The position numbers and the translations under genes are program-made. Positions 16,821 to 24,386 of a stretch of 29,534 nt of DNA are shown here, in pieces. Every line of letters begins with the position of its first letter. Position 1 is the first letter of the stretch. The notes under the pieces were generated by a model. The model had not been told where the DNA came from. It made no database searches and was given only the letters and a program-made list of their open reading frames with translations. Source of the DNA: JABMRP01 sp964444795 (GTDB lineage Bacteria > Planctomycetota > Planctomycetia > Pirellulales > Thermoguttaceae); the NCBI GenBank assembly GCA_964444795.1, contig CAYUIQ010000093.1, positions 1 to 29,534 of the forward strand, given 5' to 3'.

Positions 16821-16947
16821 GTTGACAAACTTCCGTCGCACCGCAGAGCCTCTTCTGCCGTGGGGTTCCGTTGGGGGGCGCAAGGGTCTGCCCGACGATT
16901 TCAGGCAACGCCCATATTCTACCCCGCTTCGACCACTCTCGCGAGCC

Positions 16948-17415
16948 CTAGCAGCCCGCCGGTTCGGTCAACCGGCCGAGAAAGCGGCAGCCGATCAGGA
17001 ACATCGGTTCGCCCACCTCGCCGCCCACGTCGCGACCATTAGGACGTGCGGACGACGGACCGATCGTCTTTGCTTCGCCCGAGGGAAAGACCAACACCTC
17101 CGAGCATCGCACGACTTCGGCCGAAATGTAGTACGTCTTCGTGGCATTGCCCAAAGCAATAGCCAGACGCCTGCAAGTCGGTCGCGTGGTCATATAGAAC
17201 GCGAAGCCGGTGCGGGTCAGGTCGTGGCACTGGACATCGAAGAAATCCGACGGTTCCGGAAACTCGTCGCCGACCAGCGAGGCAACCCGCTGCAGGCAGA
17301 GAAAAGGTTCGCGAGACTGTTGCCGGCGCTCCGCCCCTTCGAGAGGCGTGTCCTTGACCATCTCGTGAACCAGGTTGTAGAAATTGGCGTCGGCCCGTTC
17401 TTGAAAAAGGGACAT
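16948..17415 (-). CDS. PilZ-domain protein, likely c-di-GMP binder
   Basis: A 155-aa cytosolic protein consisting of little more than a PilZ domain (about 28-150). Both c-di-GMP contact motifs are present: RxxxR at Arg31-Arg35 (RQQSR) and a D/NxSxxG-type motif at 65-70 (DLTRTG, Thr in place of Ser). A loop of about 25 residues (112-136) precedes the last strands. It would act as a c-di-GMP effector, but the target process is not evident; neighbours are an exported DUF1570-type protein and trpBA. The ATG at 17415 is chosen because AAGGA lies about 9 nt upstream; the open frame continues to 17781 without similarity. Confidence 0.72.
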   Translation of the reverse strand: MSLFQERADANFYNLVHEMVKDTPLEGAERRQQSREPFLCLQRVASLVGDEFPEPSDFFDVQCHDLTRTGFAFYMTTRPTCRRLAIALGNATKTYYISAEVVRCSEVLVFPSGEAKTIGPSSARPNGRDVGGEVGEPMFLIGCRFLGRLTEPAGC

Positions 17416-17608
17416 GCCCGAATCCTTACTGCAATGTGCCGCCGGCGGCGTGGAATATCGAGGCCCGGTCCGCCGCGGGAGGCGGAAGAGGGGCGAAGTG
17501 GTCGTGTCGAAGTCCTTCACAGTACTCATATGACACAGCAGCCGCGGGGTCCAATCAAAGGTCCGGTTTTCGGGCACGGGGCAAATGCAAGGCCGCATCG
17601 GCCCGCAC

Positions 17609-17717
17609 GGCCGACAAAATCGGCCTGATCGACCACTCCCTGCAAGGGGGAGGTGCCAGCTCGGTGGGACGGCGGTCCCCTTGACCCCGAGGGCTCGGGG
17701 GGGCAGAATCGGTTCTG
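17609..17717. repeat. Hairpin cluster in the PilZ-trpB gap
   Basis: The 364-nt gap 17416-17779 between the divergent PilZ and trpB genes holds no credible gene. It contains several hairpins: GGCCGA/TCGGCC with loop CAAAA (17609-17625), AAGGGG pairing with CCCCTT (about 17644-17682), CCCCGAG/CTCGGGG with loop GG (17685-17700), and CAGAA/TTCTG with loop TCGG (17704-17717), followed by TTTGT. These may be palindromic repeats or a structured trpB leader. I see no leader peptide with tandem Trp codons and no T-box specifier. Confidence 0.5.
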
Positions 17718-17779
17718 TTTGTCGATGTCCCCCACCGTCCATGTCCGCAGCCATTGCCGCTCCACCCTTAAAAGAAATC

Positions 17780-18982
17780 ATGCCCGCCTCCAGTCAGGTC
17801 CCCGACTCCGCCGGCCGCTTCGGTTCTTTCGGCGGACGATACGTTCCCGAAACACTCACCCGCGCGCTGGACGAGTTGGATGCCGAATATCGCCAGGCCA
17901 AGACCGACCCGTCGTTTGCCGCCGAGTTGGATCAACTGCTGGCCACCTACGTGGGTCGGCCGTCGCCCCTGTACCATGCCAAGCGGCTTAGCGAGCAATG
18001 CGGCGGGGCCCAGGTCTACCTCAAACGCGAAGACCTCAACCACACCGGCGCCCACAAGATCAATAACACCCTGGGCCAGGGGTTGCTCACTCGGCGGATG
18101 GGCAAACAGCGCGTGATCGCCGAAACGGGAGCCGGTCAGCACGGAGTGGCCACGGCCACGGCCTGTGCGAGGTTCGGGCTGGAGTGCGTTGTCTACATGG
18201 GCGAGGAAGACATCCGCCGACAGCAACCCAACGTATTCAGTATGCGATTGCTGGGCGCTGAAGTGCGGCCGGTGACCAGCGGCGCGCGGACGTTGCGCGA
18301 CGCAATCAACGAGGCGATGCGCGATTGGATGAGTTCGGTGGAAACGACCCATTACATCCTCGGCTCGGTCGTCGGCCCGCATCCATTTCCCAAGATCGTC
18401 CGCGACTTCCAGTCGGTCATCGGGCGCGAAACCCGGCGGCAATGTATCGAACAGATCGGACGGTTGCCCGAATTGGTCGTCGCATGCGTCGGCGGGGGCA
18501 GCAACGCGGCGGGTATGTTCTATCCGCTGGTCGAGGACGAGGGGGTGGCCCTGGTCGGCGTCGAGGCGGGTGGACGTTCCGAGAAGCCGGGCGACCATGC
18601 ATCGACACTCTCGTTCGGAAGCCCGGGAGTCTTGCACGGAAGCTTCAGCTATGTGATGCAAGACGACGACGGGCAAACGGCCGACGTGCATTCGGTCTCG
18701 GCCGGATTGGACTACCCGGGCGTTGGCCCCGAGCATAGCTACTGGAAGGAAACGGGCCGGGCTACGTACGTTCACATTGGCGACGCCGAGGCGCTGGCCG
18801 CTTTCGATACGCTGGCCCGCACCGAAGGCATCCTGCCCGCCTTGGAAAGTTCGCACGCCGTGGCCAAGGCCATGCAGTTGGCCGCCGAGCGAAAGCCCGA
18901 GGAGGCGGTTGTCGTCTGCCTCTCGGGCCGCGGCGACAAGGACGCCGCGGAAATCGCCCGGCTCCGCGGCGTCGAGTATTGA
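17780..18982 (+). CDS. trpB: Tryptophan synthase beta chain
   Basis: Joins indole and serine to make tryptophan in the cytosol, in complex with TrpA. The 400-aa protein has the usual TrpB length. The pyridoxal phosphate lysine is Lys93 in KREDLNHTGAHKINN (82-96), and the phosphate-binding loop is GGGSNAAG (238-245). ETGAGQHG (115-122) and the SGRGDKD (392-398) near the C terminus are also diagnostic. The ATG at 17780 gives the standard N terminus (GRFGSFGGRYVPETL at 12-26). An ATG at 17741 would add 13 residues; the frame is open further up but without similarity. trpA begins 30 nt downstream, so the two form an operon. Other trp genes are not here. Confidence 0.97.
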   Translation: MPASSQVPDSAGRFGSFGGRYVPETLTRALDELDAEYRQAKTDPSFAAELDQLLATYVGRPSPLYHAKRLSEQCGGAQVYLKREDLNHTGAHKINNTLGQGLLTRRMGKQRVIAETGAGQHGVATATACARFGLECVVYMGEEDIRRQQPNVFSMRLLGAEVRPVTSGARTLRDAINEAMRDWMSSVETTHYILGSVVGPHPFPKIVRDFQSVIGRETRRQCIEQIGRLPELVVACVGGGSNAAGMFYPLVEDEGVALVGVEAGGRSEKPGDHASTLSFGSPGVLHGSFSYVMQDDDGQTADVHSVSAGLDYPGVGPEHSYWKETGRATYVHIGDAEALAAFDTLARTEGILPALESSHAVAKAMQLAAERKPEEAVVVCLSGRGDKDAAEIARLRGVEY

Positions 18983-19012
18983 CCACTCACCCAAACCACC
19001 CACCAAGCCACC

Positions 19013-19816
19013 ATGTCCGCAATCGATACCCTATTCCAGCAGCTTCGCCAGTCCGGCCGCAAGGCGTTCATGCCGTTTGTCACCGCCGGAGATCCCGATC
19101 TGGAGTTCACCGCCGACGTGCTCCGCCGGTTGGTTGCCGCGGGCAGCAGTATGTGTGAATTGGGGATTCCCTACAGCGATCCGATCGCCGACGGACCGGT
19201 CATCCAGGCCTCGTACACCCGGTCGCTGGAGCAGGGAATCAAAGTGGCCGACATCCTGGCGATGCTCGGCGGCGTGACCGGCGAACTGGCCGCGCCGGTG
19301 GTCACCATGTGTAGCTACTCGATCATTTATCGCCGGGGATTGGAAACGTACGTTTCCGCGGCGAAGGCGGCCGGCGCGGCGGGCGCCATCGTGCCCGACT
19401 TGCCGGTGGAAGAGGCCGGCCCGCTGGCCGAGATCTGCGGTGGCGAGGATTTCAGCCTCATTCAACTCATCACGCCCACCACGCCCCGCGATCGGGCGCG
19501 GCGGATCGCCGAGCGGACCAGCGGCTTCATCTACTACGTGTCGGTGGCCGGCATCACCGGCGAGCGCAAGGAACTGCCACCGGAGATTCTCGACAACGTC
19601 GCCTGGCTCCGCACCCAGACCGAGTTGCCCATCTGCATCGGCTTTGGCATCAGCTGCCCGGACCACGTGCGCATGCTCCGCGACGTCGCCGACGGCCTGA
19701 TTGTCGGTTCGGCCATCGTGCGGCACGTCGCCGAGACGGCGTCGAAATCGCGAGCGCTTGTGCTGGACGAAATCGACCGCTACGTCGCCGAGTTGTTGGC
19801 CGCGATGAGCGATTGA
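19013..19816 (+). CDS. trpA: Tryptophan synthase alpha chain
   Basis: Cleaves indole-3-glycerol phosphate to indole and glyceraldehyde 3-phosphate and channels indole to TrpB. It is a 267-aa TIM barrel of normal length. Catalytic Glu49 (in MCELGIPYSDP) and Asp60 (in DPIADGP) fall at their canonical numbers. Late barrel motifs include YYVSVAGITGER (about 178-189) and the phosphate-site region CIGFGIS (about 207-213). It starts 30 nt after trpB, in the usual trpBA order, and is surely co-translated with it. A hairpin repeat lies past its stop. Confidence 0.97.
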   Translation: MSAIDTLFQQLRQSGRKAFMPFVTAGDPDLEFTADVLRRLVAAGSSMCELGIPYSDPIADGPVIQASYTRSLEQGIKVADILAMLGGVTGELAAPVVTMCSYSIIYRRGLETYVSAAKAAGAAGAIVPDLPVEEAGPLAEICGGEDFSLIQLITPTTPRDRARRIAERTSGFIYYVSVAGITGERKELPPEILDNVAWLRTQTELPICIGFGISCPDHVRMLRDVADGLIVGSAIVRHVAETASKSRALVLDEIDRYVAELLAAMSD

Positions 19817-19859
19817 GCGACGGGCGGAAGGCATCCTTAACACGCAATCGGAGTGTGTT

Positions 19860-19900
19860 CGTTTAACGCCAACGCCGGGCACAAGTGCCGGGGCTAAACG
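19860..19900. repeat. Hairpin repeat at the trpA/hydratase convergence
   Basis: A 41-nt imperfect hairpin with outer arms CGTTTA and TAAACG and an inner GC-rich imperfect stem around CACAAGTG. Its right arm covers the stop codon of the hydratase gene (19894-19896), so the element supplies that gene's final codons. It may end both convergent transcripts, but it lacks a T run and looks like a dispersed palindrome. Confidence 0.5.
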
Positions 19901-20679
19901 TTGTCCTTGAACCGCGAAACCACAACGCCGACGCCTTCAATTTCCACGCTCAACTCGGTGTCTCGGTCGATACACGTCAGCCCAACGGGCGATCCGGGAA
20001 TGACCAGGCTGCCCCTGGGCAGGCATGAGCCCCGGTTGGTCAACGAATCGACCAGCCACCGCAAGGAATGAACGGGGCCGCCCATGATTTCCGACGCGGG
20101 TGCTTCGGTGATGAGTTGGCCATTGGAGCGGACCGAGAAAAGCTCGTGTTCAAACGACAACTCTCTTGGAGAAACCGTGCTCTTGCCAACGATGAGTCCG
20201 GCGTGGATGCCGCCCGAGCAAATCAACTCTTGCGAGGTCGGCGGGCCGAACCAGAACCGAAAATTATGCAGTTCGATTCCCACGCCGACGCACTCGATCG
20301 CCCCGATCAACCGCTCATCCGACAAACCCGTGCCACAAAGCTCGGCGCCAATGGTCAATACCATTTCCGGTTCGATCGCACAATTGACGTAGTCGTTCCA
20401 GTTGACCTCGACCCCCTCTTCGCGAACGTGCGGCCGAAACAGTCGTCCCGAGATCGGTTCGTCGAGGCCGAACTGAGTCCGTATCGCTTCACTGGTACAT
20501 CCCACTTTGAACCCGACGACTTCCTCTCCTCGTTGGATTCTCATCTGGGCGACCAAGTCTTGCACCGCGTAAGCTTCCACGATGGATAGATCCGATACCG
20601 GCGGATCAAGCTCTCCGGGCCAGCTTCGGTTGTAGAAGGCGTACGTGAATTTGGGGGCGAGTAGGTTGATTGGGTTCAT
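19894..20679 (-). CDS. 2-keto-4-pentenoate hydratase-like (MhpD/FAH family) protein
   Basis: A 261-aa cytosolic protein of the fumarylacetoacetate hydrolase superfamily, closest in pattern to the 2-keto-4-pentenoate hydratase branch (MhpD type). Members hydrate or decarboxylate 2-keto acids from aromatic breakdown. Visible motifs are VVGFKVGCTSEAIRTQFG (54-71), the metal-ligand EPE (Glu103, Glu105) with Glu136 in GIELHNF, the SGGIHAG loop (155-161), and the LPRGSLVIPGSPVGL ending (220-234). No other aromatic-degradation genes are nearby, so the real substrate is unknown. The ATG at 20679 gives a plausible N terminus, although the ribosome-binding site is weak. It converges on trpA. Confidence 0.8.
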   Translation of the reverse strand: MNPINLLAPKFTYAFYNRSWPGELDPPVSDLSIVEAYAVQDLVAQMRIQRGEEVVGFKVGCTSEAIRTQFGLDEPISGRLFRPHVREEGVEVNWNDYVNCAIEPEMVLTIGAELCGTGLSDERLIGAIECVGVGIELHNFRFWFGPPTSQELICSGGIHAGLIVGKSTVSPRELSFEHELFSVRSNGQLITEAPASEIMGGPVHSLRWLVDSLTNRGSCLPRGSLVIPGSPVGLTCIDRDTELSVEIEGVGVVVSRFKDNV

Positions 20680-20809
20680 TTGTGACTTGATCCAACGACT
20701 GAGCGGCGTGCGATGGACGTAAGAGGACCGGGCAAGCCTATTCTCTCATTCGCGGATGATGGGATAACAAGGCTCCAGTTCGTGAGTTTGTCCCTCCTCG
20801 TGCCCAGGC

Positions 20810-21154
20810 TTATCGCGCCAGTGCGTAAACTCCCATTGCAATCAGGAGCGGCCCAATCCAGATTCCGGATCTGAAGTGTCTAACCCGACGCACCGAAAAG
20901 CAAACGATACCCATCAACGTGCAGCCGACGAACAGACACCATGCGTGCTCTTGGTAATACGAGGAATCACAGACAATCAGTTCAATGGTAAATTCGATCG
21001 ATACGCCGACCAAAAGGGCCAGCAGCATCACGGGGACGGGGCCCACGACCAAGAACGTAACGCGCAGGGCAATGTCGATCAGTTCAGCATTGCGTTCGGG
21101 GGCCGGTTGGAGATTAGGGTGACAATCGCCAAACGGCGGTTCGCGGGCTGTCAT
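20810..21154 (-). CDS. Small three-helix membrane protein, unknown function
   Basis: A 114-aa protein that I do not recognise. A polar N-terminal 25 residues are followed by three hydrophobic segments (about 30-54, 70-88 and 96-113). Codon use and amino-acid content look like real coding, and no better frame covers the region. A GAGG lies about 12 nt before the ATG at 21154, a somewhat long spacing. It stands 130 nt upstream of the hydratase start in the same direction; the two may share a transcript. Confidence 0.5.
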   Translation of the reverse strand: MTAREPPFGDCHPNLQPAPERNAELIDIALRVTFLVVGPVPVMLLALLVGVSIEFTIELIVCDSSYYQEHAWCLFVGCTLMGIVCFSVRRVRHFRSGIWIGPLLIAMGVYALAR

Positions 21155-21386
21155 TGTGATTGCGGCCTCTTACGTCACACGGAGAACCCATGGCAGGATC
21201 TGGAAATTGGCCCAAGCCACTTCCTATAGAGCAGCCCTGATCGGATAATGGGCGGCGCCGCTGCCCAACGCCGTCCCCTCCCAATGACGCTGATCGTAGC
21301 ACACACGTCGCGGGGGCACAACAGTCTGGCTTGGCTCGGGCAGCCGCCCTGCGCGTTTCTGTCGAGGCAGGAACGAAACGACTCCA

Positions 21387-21456
21387 TACGATGGCCCTCC
21401 GAGGCCGTCGCCGCCAGGGAAACGCGGGGCCTCGACGGCCTCGGAGGGCCATCGTA
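21387..21456. repeat. Complete dispersed hairpin repeat, perfect 24-nt arms
   Basis: Left arm 21387-21410 and right arm 21433-21456 are perfect reverse complements over 24 nt, around a 22-nt GC-rich centre. The right arm is repeated exactly at 11-34, which shows a dispersed family. It lies 30 nt past the cbiO stop, in the 332-nt non-coding stretch 21155-21486. Apart from this and the short hairpin at 21468-21483, that stretch holds nothing I recognise. Confidence 0.85.
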
Positions 21457-21467
21457 CGGGGCGGACG

Positions 21468-21483
21468 GCACACTCCAGTGTGC
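21468..21483 (-). terminator. Hairpin just after cbiO
   Basis: GCACACT and AGTGTGC form a 7-bp stem with a CC loop, starting 3 nt beyond the cbiO stop on the minus strand. There is no T run, so it is either a weak terminator, an RNA 3'-end stabiliser, or an outer part of the adjoining repeat. Confidence 0.35.
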
Positions 21484-21486
21484 CTG

Positions 21487-22140
21487 CTACAGGTGGCCGT
21501 CGTGCAGATGCATGGTTCGCGTGGCGATCTGGCGGAGAAACGCCCGGTCGTGGGAAACGATGAGCATGGACTGGGGTAGACCCGCGAGCAGGTCCGCCAG
21601 GCGCTCTTGCACGGCTTCGTCGAGGCCCGCGGTCGGTTCGTCCAGCAGCAGCACGTCGGGCTCCATGGCCAGCACGGTGGCCAGGGCGACGAGCCGCTTC
21701 TCGCCGCCGGAGAGTTGGTACGTGACGCGATCTTCGTAACCGGTCAGGCCGAGCATTTCCAGAGAACCGGCGACGACTTCTTTCACTTCCGGGCGAGTGC
21801 GGCCCAGGTTCAACGGTCCGAAGGCGACGTCCTCGGCCACGGTGGGGCAGAAGAGCTGATCCTCGGAATCTTGGAATAGCAGCCCGGCGCGGCGACGCAC
21901 CTCGCGAAAATCGGCCTCGCGGTGGCGGGGTTTGCCGAAGGCCTCGATCGTGCCTTCGTCCGGCTTGAGCAGCCCGACGATCAGGTGCAGCAACGTCGAC
22001 TTGCCGCTGCCGTTGGGGCCGGTCAGTCCTACCCGTTCGCCCCCGCGGAGTTCAAAACAACAGCGCCGCAACACGGGTCGGTCCGGCGCGAAGGAGAAGC
22101 TTACGTCGGCCAGCGTGATCTGTGGTTGGTCTACGCCCAT
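21487..22140 (-). CDS. cbiO: Ni/Co ECF transporter ATPase CbiO
   Basis: The ATPase of an energy-coupling-factor importer for nickel or cobalt. The 217-aa protein has Walker A GPNGSGKST (41-49), Q-loop Gln90 (LLFQDSEDQLF, typical of ECF ATPases), signature LSGGE (143-147), Walker B VLLLDEPTAGLD (163-174) and switch His197 (VSHDRAF). It is shorter than many CbiO proteins because it lacks a C-terminal extension; the core is complete. The ATG at 22140 overlaps the cbiQ end by 10 nt. An ATG at 22149 is possible. It is the last gene of cbiM-nikL-cbiQ-cbiO. Confidence 0.92.
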   Translation of the reverse strand: MGVDQPQITLADVSFSFAPDRPVLRRCCFELRGGERVGLTGPNGSGKSTLLHLIVGLLKPDEGTIEAFGKPRHREADFREVRRRAGLLFQDSEDQLFCPTVAEDVAFGPLNLGRTRPEVKEVVAGSLEMLGLTGYEDRVTYQLSGGEKRLVALATVLAMEPDVLLLDEPTAGLDEAVQERLADLLAGLPQSMLIVSHDRAFLRQIATRTMHLHDGHL

Positions 22141-22889
22141 GTTGTCCATTCGGCCACGGCCATCAGCAGGAGCACCACGCCGGCGGTCAGCGCGAACGCG
22201 GCGTCGCGGCGGGAGAAGTGGAAATGGTCCAACACGTAGAACCGACCCTGGAATCCGCGACATTTCATCGCCGCCAGCACGCGATCGGCCCGATCGAAGC
22301 TCCGCACCAGCAACATGCCCACCAGATGACCGTAGGTGCGATAGGTATGCAGGTTCGCCCTCGGGCGGAACCCGCGTACTTTCATCGCCGCGGCCATCCG
22401 GCGATACTCGCGGTGGATTACGTCGATGTAACGCACCGAGAAGAGCAGCAGCCAGGTCAGCTTGTCCGGCACGCGAAGATGACTCAGCGCATGTCCCAGG
22501 GCGGTGATCTCGACCGTGGCCAGCAGCGCCACGAGCGCCAGCACGATGGCATTGCCCTTGATCGCAATCGTCGCGGCCAGTCGCAAACCTTGCCGGGAAA
22601 CCCCTACGGGTCCGACCGAAAACAACGGCTCGCCGCCGGAGGTCAGCGGGAGGGTGACCAGCAACAGCAGCATGAACACGTTGAGCGGAACGAGCCGGCG
22701 GAAGACATCCCGCCACGGCAGTCGGGCCGCCGCCACGGCCGCCACGGCCACGCCCAGCGCCACGCCCAGCACGGCAAACCGAACGGCCATCGCCACCAGC
22801 ACGGCATAGACGGCGGCGACCACCACGCGCGCCCGGGGGTCGATCCGGTGGATCACCGATTCGCCCTGGAAGAAGGTGATGCGTTGCAT
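22131..22889 (-). CDS. cbiQ: Ni/Co ECF transporter T component CbiQ
   Basis: The membrane coupling protein between the ATPase and the substrate-binding CbiM. The 252-aa protein has about five to six helices and both coupling motifs that dock on the ATPase: AMKVRGF (168-174) and AMKCRGF (207-213), each of the family pattern Ala-x-x-x-Arg-Gly. It starts 10 nt after nikL and overlaps cbiO by 10 nt, which suggests translational coupling. Confidence 0.93.
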   Translation of the reverse strand: MQRITFFQGESVIHRIDPRARVVVAAVYAVLVAMAVRFAVLGVALGVAVAAVAAARLPWRDVFRRLVPLNVFMLLLLVTLPLTSGGEPLFSVGPVGVSRQGLRLAATIAIKGNAIVLALVALLATVEITALGHALSHLRVPDKLTWLLLFSVRYIDVIHREYRRMAAAMKVRGFRPRANLHTYRTYGHLVGMLLVRSFDRADRVLAAMKCRGFQGRFYVLDHFHFSRRDAAFALTAGVVLLLMAVAEWTTWA

Positions 22890-22899
22890 GGCGTCGCTG

Positions 22900-23502
22900 C
22901 TACTTCTTCCGCGTTCCGAGGAAATAGAAGGAGATGCCCATCAGCCCGAGAATGTAACCGACGGCTCCCAGAATGTCCTGGAACCGAAGCCGGGTTTTCA
23001 ACTCGGCGATCTCCCGATGCAGCGGAGCCAGTTGCTTGCCCACCGCGTCGGCGATCTGCTCGTCCACGGTTTCTTCGGCGTGGCCATGATCGTGTGTGTG
23101 TGCCGCCGATGGCTTGGGCCGGGAAACCTCGGGCTTTGCTCCCGGCGCGGGTAGATCGTCCGGCAGATCCTCGACGGGAACCACGCACGTCTGCTGGTGA
23201 CCGTCGGAGGTCGTGGCCCTCAACCGGTGTTCACATCGATATGCCACGGGCAACGTGAATCGGCCGTCGTCGTCGGTCGTGGTTTGCCCCAGCCGTGTCC
23301 CGTCGGGATCGGTTGCTTCGATCGACACGTCGGGCGCGGCGATTCCCCCCTGATACCGGACCTCGCCGTGGATCGTCTTCCCCCGGGCCGCGGCCGTGAT
23401 GCTGAAGCCGTGCCCCGACGCGCTGGACGCGCAGGCCAGTAGGCCGACTAGGACGCCCGGCAGCAAGACTCGATACGCTCGCGTGGTGCGAAGATTATGC
23501 AC
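22900..23502 (-). CDS. nikL: NikL/CbiL-type accessory protein of the Ni/Co transporter
   Basis: A 200-aa periplasm-facing accessory component. An N-terminal signal or anchor (about 1-30, ending ASSASG) precedes a mature end starting HGF. A carboxypeptidase-regulatory-like beta domain follows (about 42-105, IHGEVRYQGGIAAPDVSIEATDPDG), then a histidine-rich linker HTHDHGH (135-141) that could bind nickel, a short amphipathic helix (about 146-172) and a C-terminal helix (about 176-195) ending in RKK. This layout fits NikL of nickel ECF systems rather than CbiN of cobalt systems. The start is GTG at 23502 with GGAG upstream, overlapping the cbiM end by 8 nt. The gene name rests on architecture and position. 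Confidence 0.78.
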   Translation of the reverse strand: MHNLRTTRAYRVLLPGVLVGLLACASSASGHGFSITAAARGKTIHGEVRYQGGIAAPDVSIEATDPDGTRLGQTTTDDDGRFTLPVAYRCEHRLRATTSDGHQQTCVVPVEDLPDDLPAPGAKPEVSRPKPSAAHTHDHGHAEETVDEQIADAVGKQLAPLHREIAELKTRLRFQDILGAVGYILGLMGISFYFLGTRKK

Positions 23503-24154
23503 GGTGAATCTCCGGCTGGTGCACGGGGGAAATCAGCAAGGGCGCCCGAAGCAATTCCGGACGCACTTTGCGGAGGAACACGACAGCCGAACCGGTCACC
23601 AGGCCTTCGATCAGCCCGATCACCAAATGGACCGCCAGCGCCGATCCGGCAAGCAGCCAGAACTCCCACCCGGCCAGATACAACGCGCCGGCGTTTAAGA
23701 TGGCGGCCAGCACGGCGGCCGTCAATCCGGCAAGACACCCGGCCGTAGCGACGGTCATTTCCCGGCCGCTTTGCACCAAGCGGTGAAAGACCGCATAGCA
23801 GAGCACGGCCGGCGCGGCCATCACCAGCGTATTCACACCCAGCGTGGTCAACCCGCCATGCTGGAAGAAGAGCGATTGCAGGAGCAGCCCGATCAGGATC
23901 GCCGGGAAAGCGGCCCAGCCGAGCAGCAACCCGATCAGGCCGCTGAAGACAAGATGAATTGCCGTGGCGCCGAGTTTGATATGGATCAACGAGACGACGA
24001 AGAAGGCCGCGCTGCACAGGGCCACTCTCGGCACTTGTTCGTAGTCCATTTTCCGCAACGCCCATGCCGTGCCGGCTGCGGTAGCCGCCGCGCCGGCTCC
24101 CAGCACGATCATTCCGGAAGGCGAATTGGAGAGGACCCCGTCGGCAATATGCAT
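23495..24154 (-). CDS. cbiM: Ni/Co ECF transporter substrate component CbiM/NikM
   Basis: The metal-binding S component. The 219-aa protein starts MHIADGVLS, in which the N-terminal amine and His2 coordinate the metal in known CbiM/NikM. About seven hydrophobic segments follow, with IHIKLGATAIHLVFSGLIGLLLG (57-79) and FFQHGGLTTLGVNTLVMA (96-113) strongly conserved in the family. The ATG at 24154 is fixed by the need for an exposed MHI end; the frame is open upstream to 24205. It is the first gene of the operon. Together with NikL, MHIADG suggests nickel more than cobalt, but the metal is not proven. Confidence 0.93.
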   Translation of the reverse strand: MHIADGVLSNSPSGMIVLGAGAAATAAGTAWALRKMDYEQVPRVALCSAAFFVVSLIHIKLGATAIHLVFSGLIGLLLGWAAFPAILIGLLLQSLFFQHGGLTTLGVNTLVMAAPAVLCYAVFHRLVQSGREMTVATAGCLAGLTAAVLAAILNAGALYLAGWEFWLLAGSALAVHLVIGLIEGLVTGSAVVFLRKVRPELLRAPLLISPVHQPEIHRA

Positions 24155-24258
24155 GGCGAATTTCCCACTCCACGGCAACGCGAACGCCCGACACCGGAAT
24201 CCCATCGGCAGAGGGGTATCCTCGGCTCGATTGGCCCGCGTGTGTTACGATGCCCGAT

Positions 24259-24287
24259 ATTGTAATACTATTGACGGGGCGTGTCCA
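24259..24287 (-). promoter_or_regulatory. Promoter of the cbiM-nikL-cbiQ-cbiO operon
   Basis: On the minus strand TGGACA (24287-24282) and TACAAT (24264-24259) are exactly 17 nt apart, each one base from consensus. The leader to the cbiM ATG would be about 95 nt. I see neither a full cobalamin riboswitch nor a NikR-type GTATGA palindrome in it. Confidence 0.6.
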
Positions 24288-24386
24288 GCGGTTTCCCTGG
24301 CGTTCCCACGCTTTGGAATTGTCCCGAGGGATCAGCGGCTCGGGGAACGTTCGGTCGATCCAGGATTGGCGAATCCGTCGGGCCAA

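Noticed and set aside
17416..17779. Possible trp attenuator or T-box before trpB
   Set aside because: No leader peptide with adjacent Trp codons, no T-box consensus, and the hairpins are as easily explained as repeats.
24155..24290. Possible cobalamin riboswitch upstream of cbiM
   Set aside because: A short stretch resembles part of the B12 element, but the leader is only about 95 nt and the B12-box and overall layout are missing.
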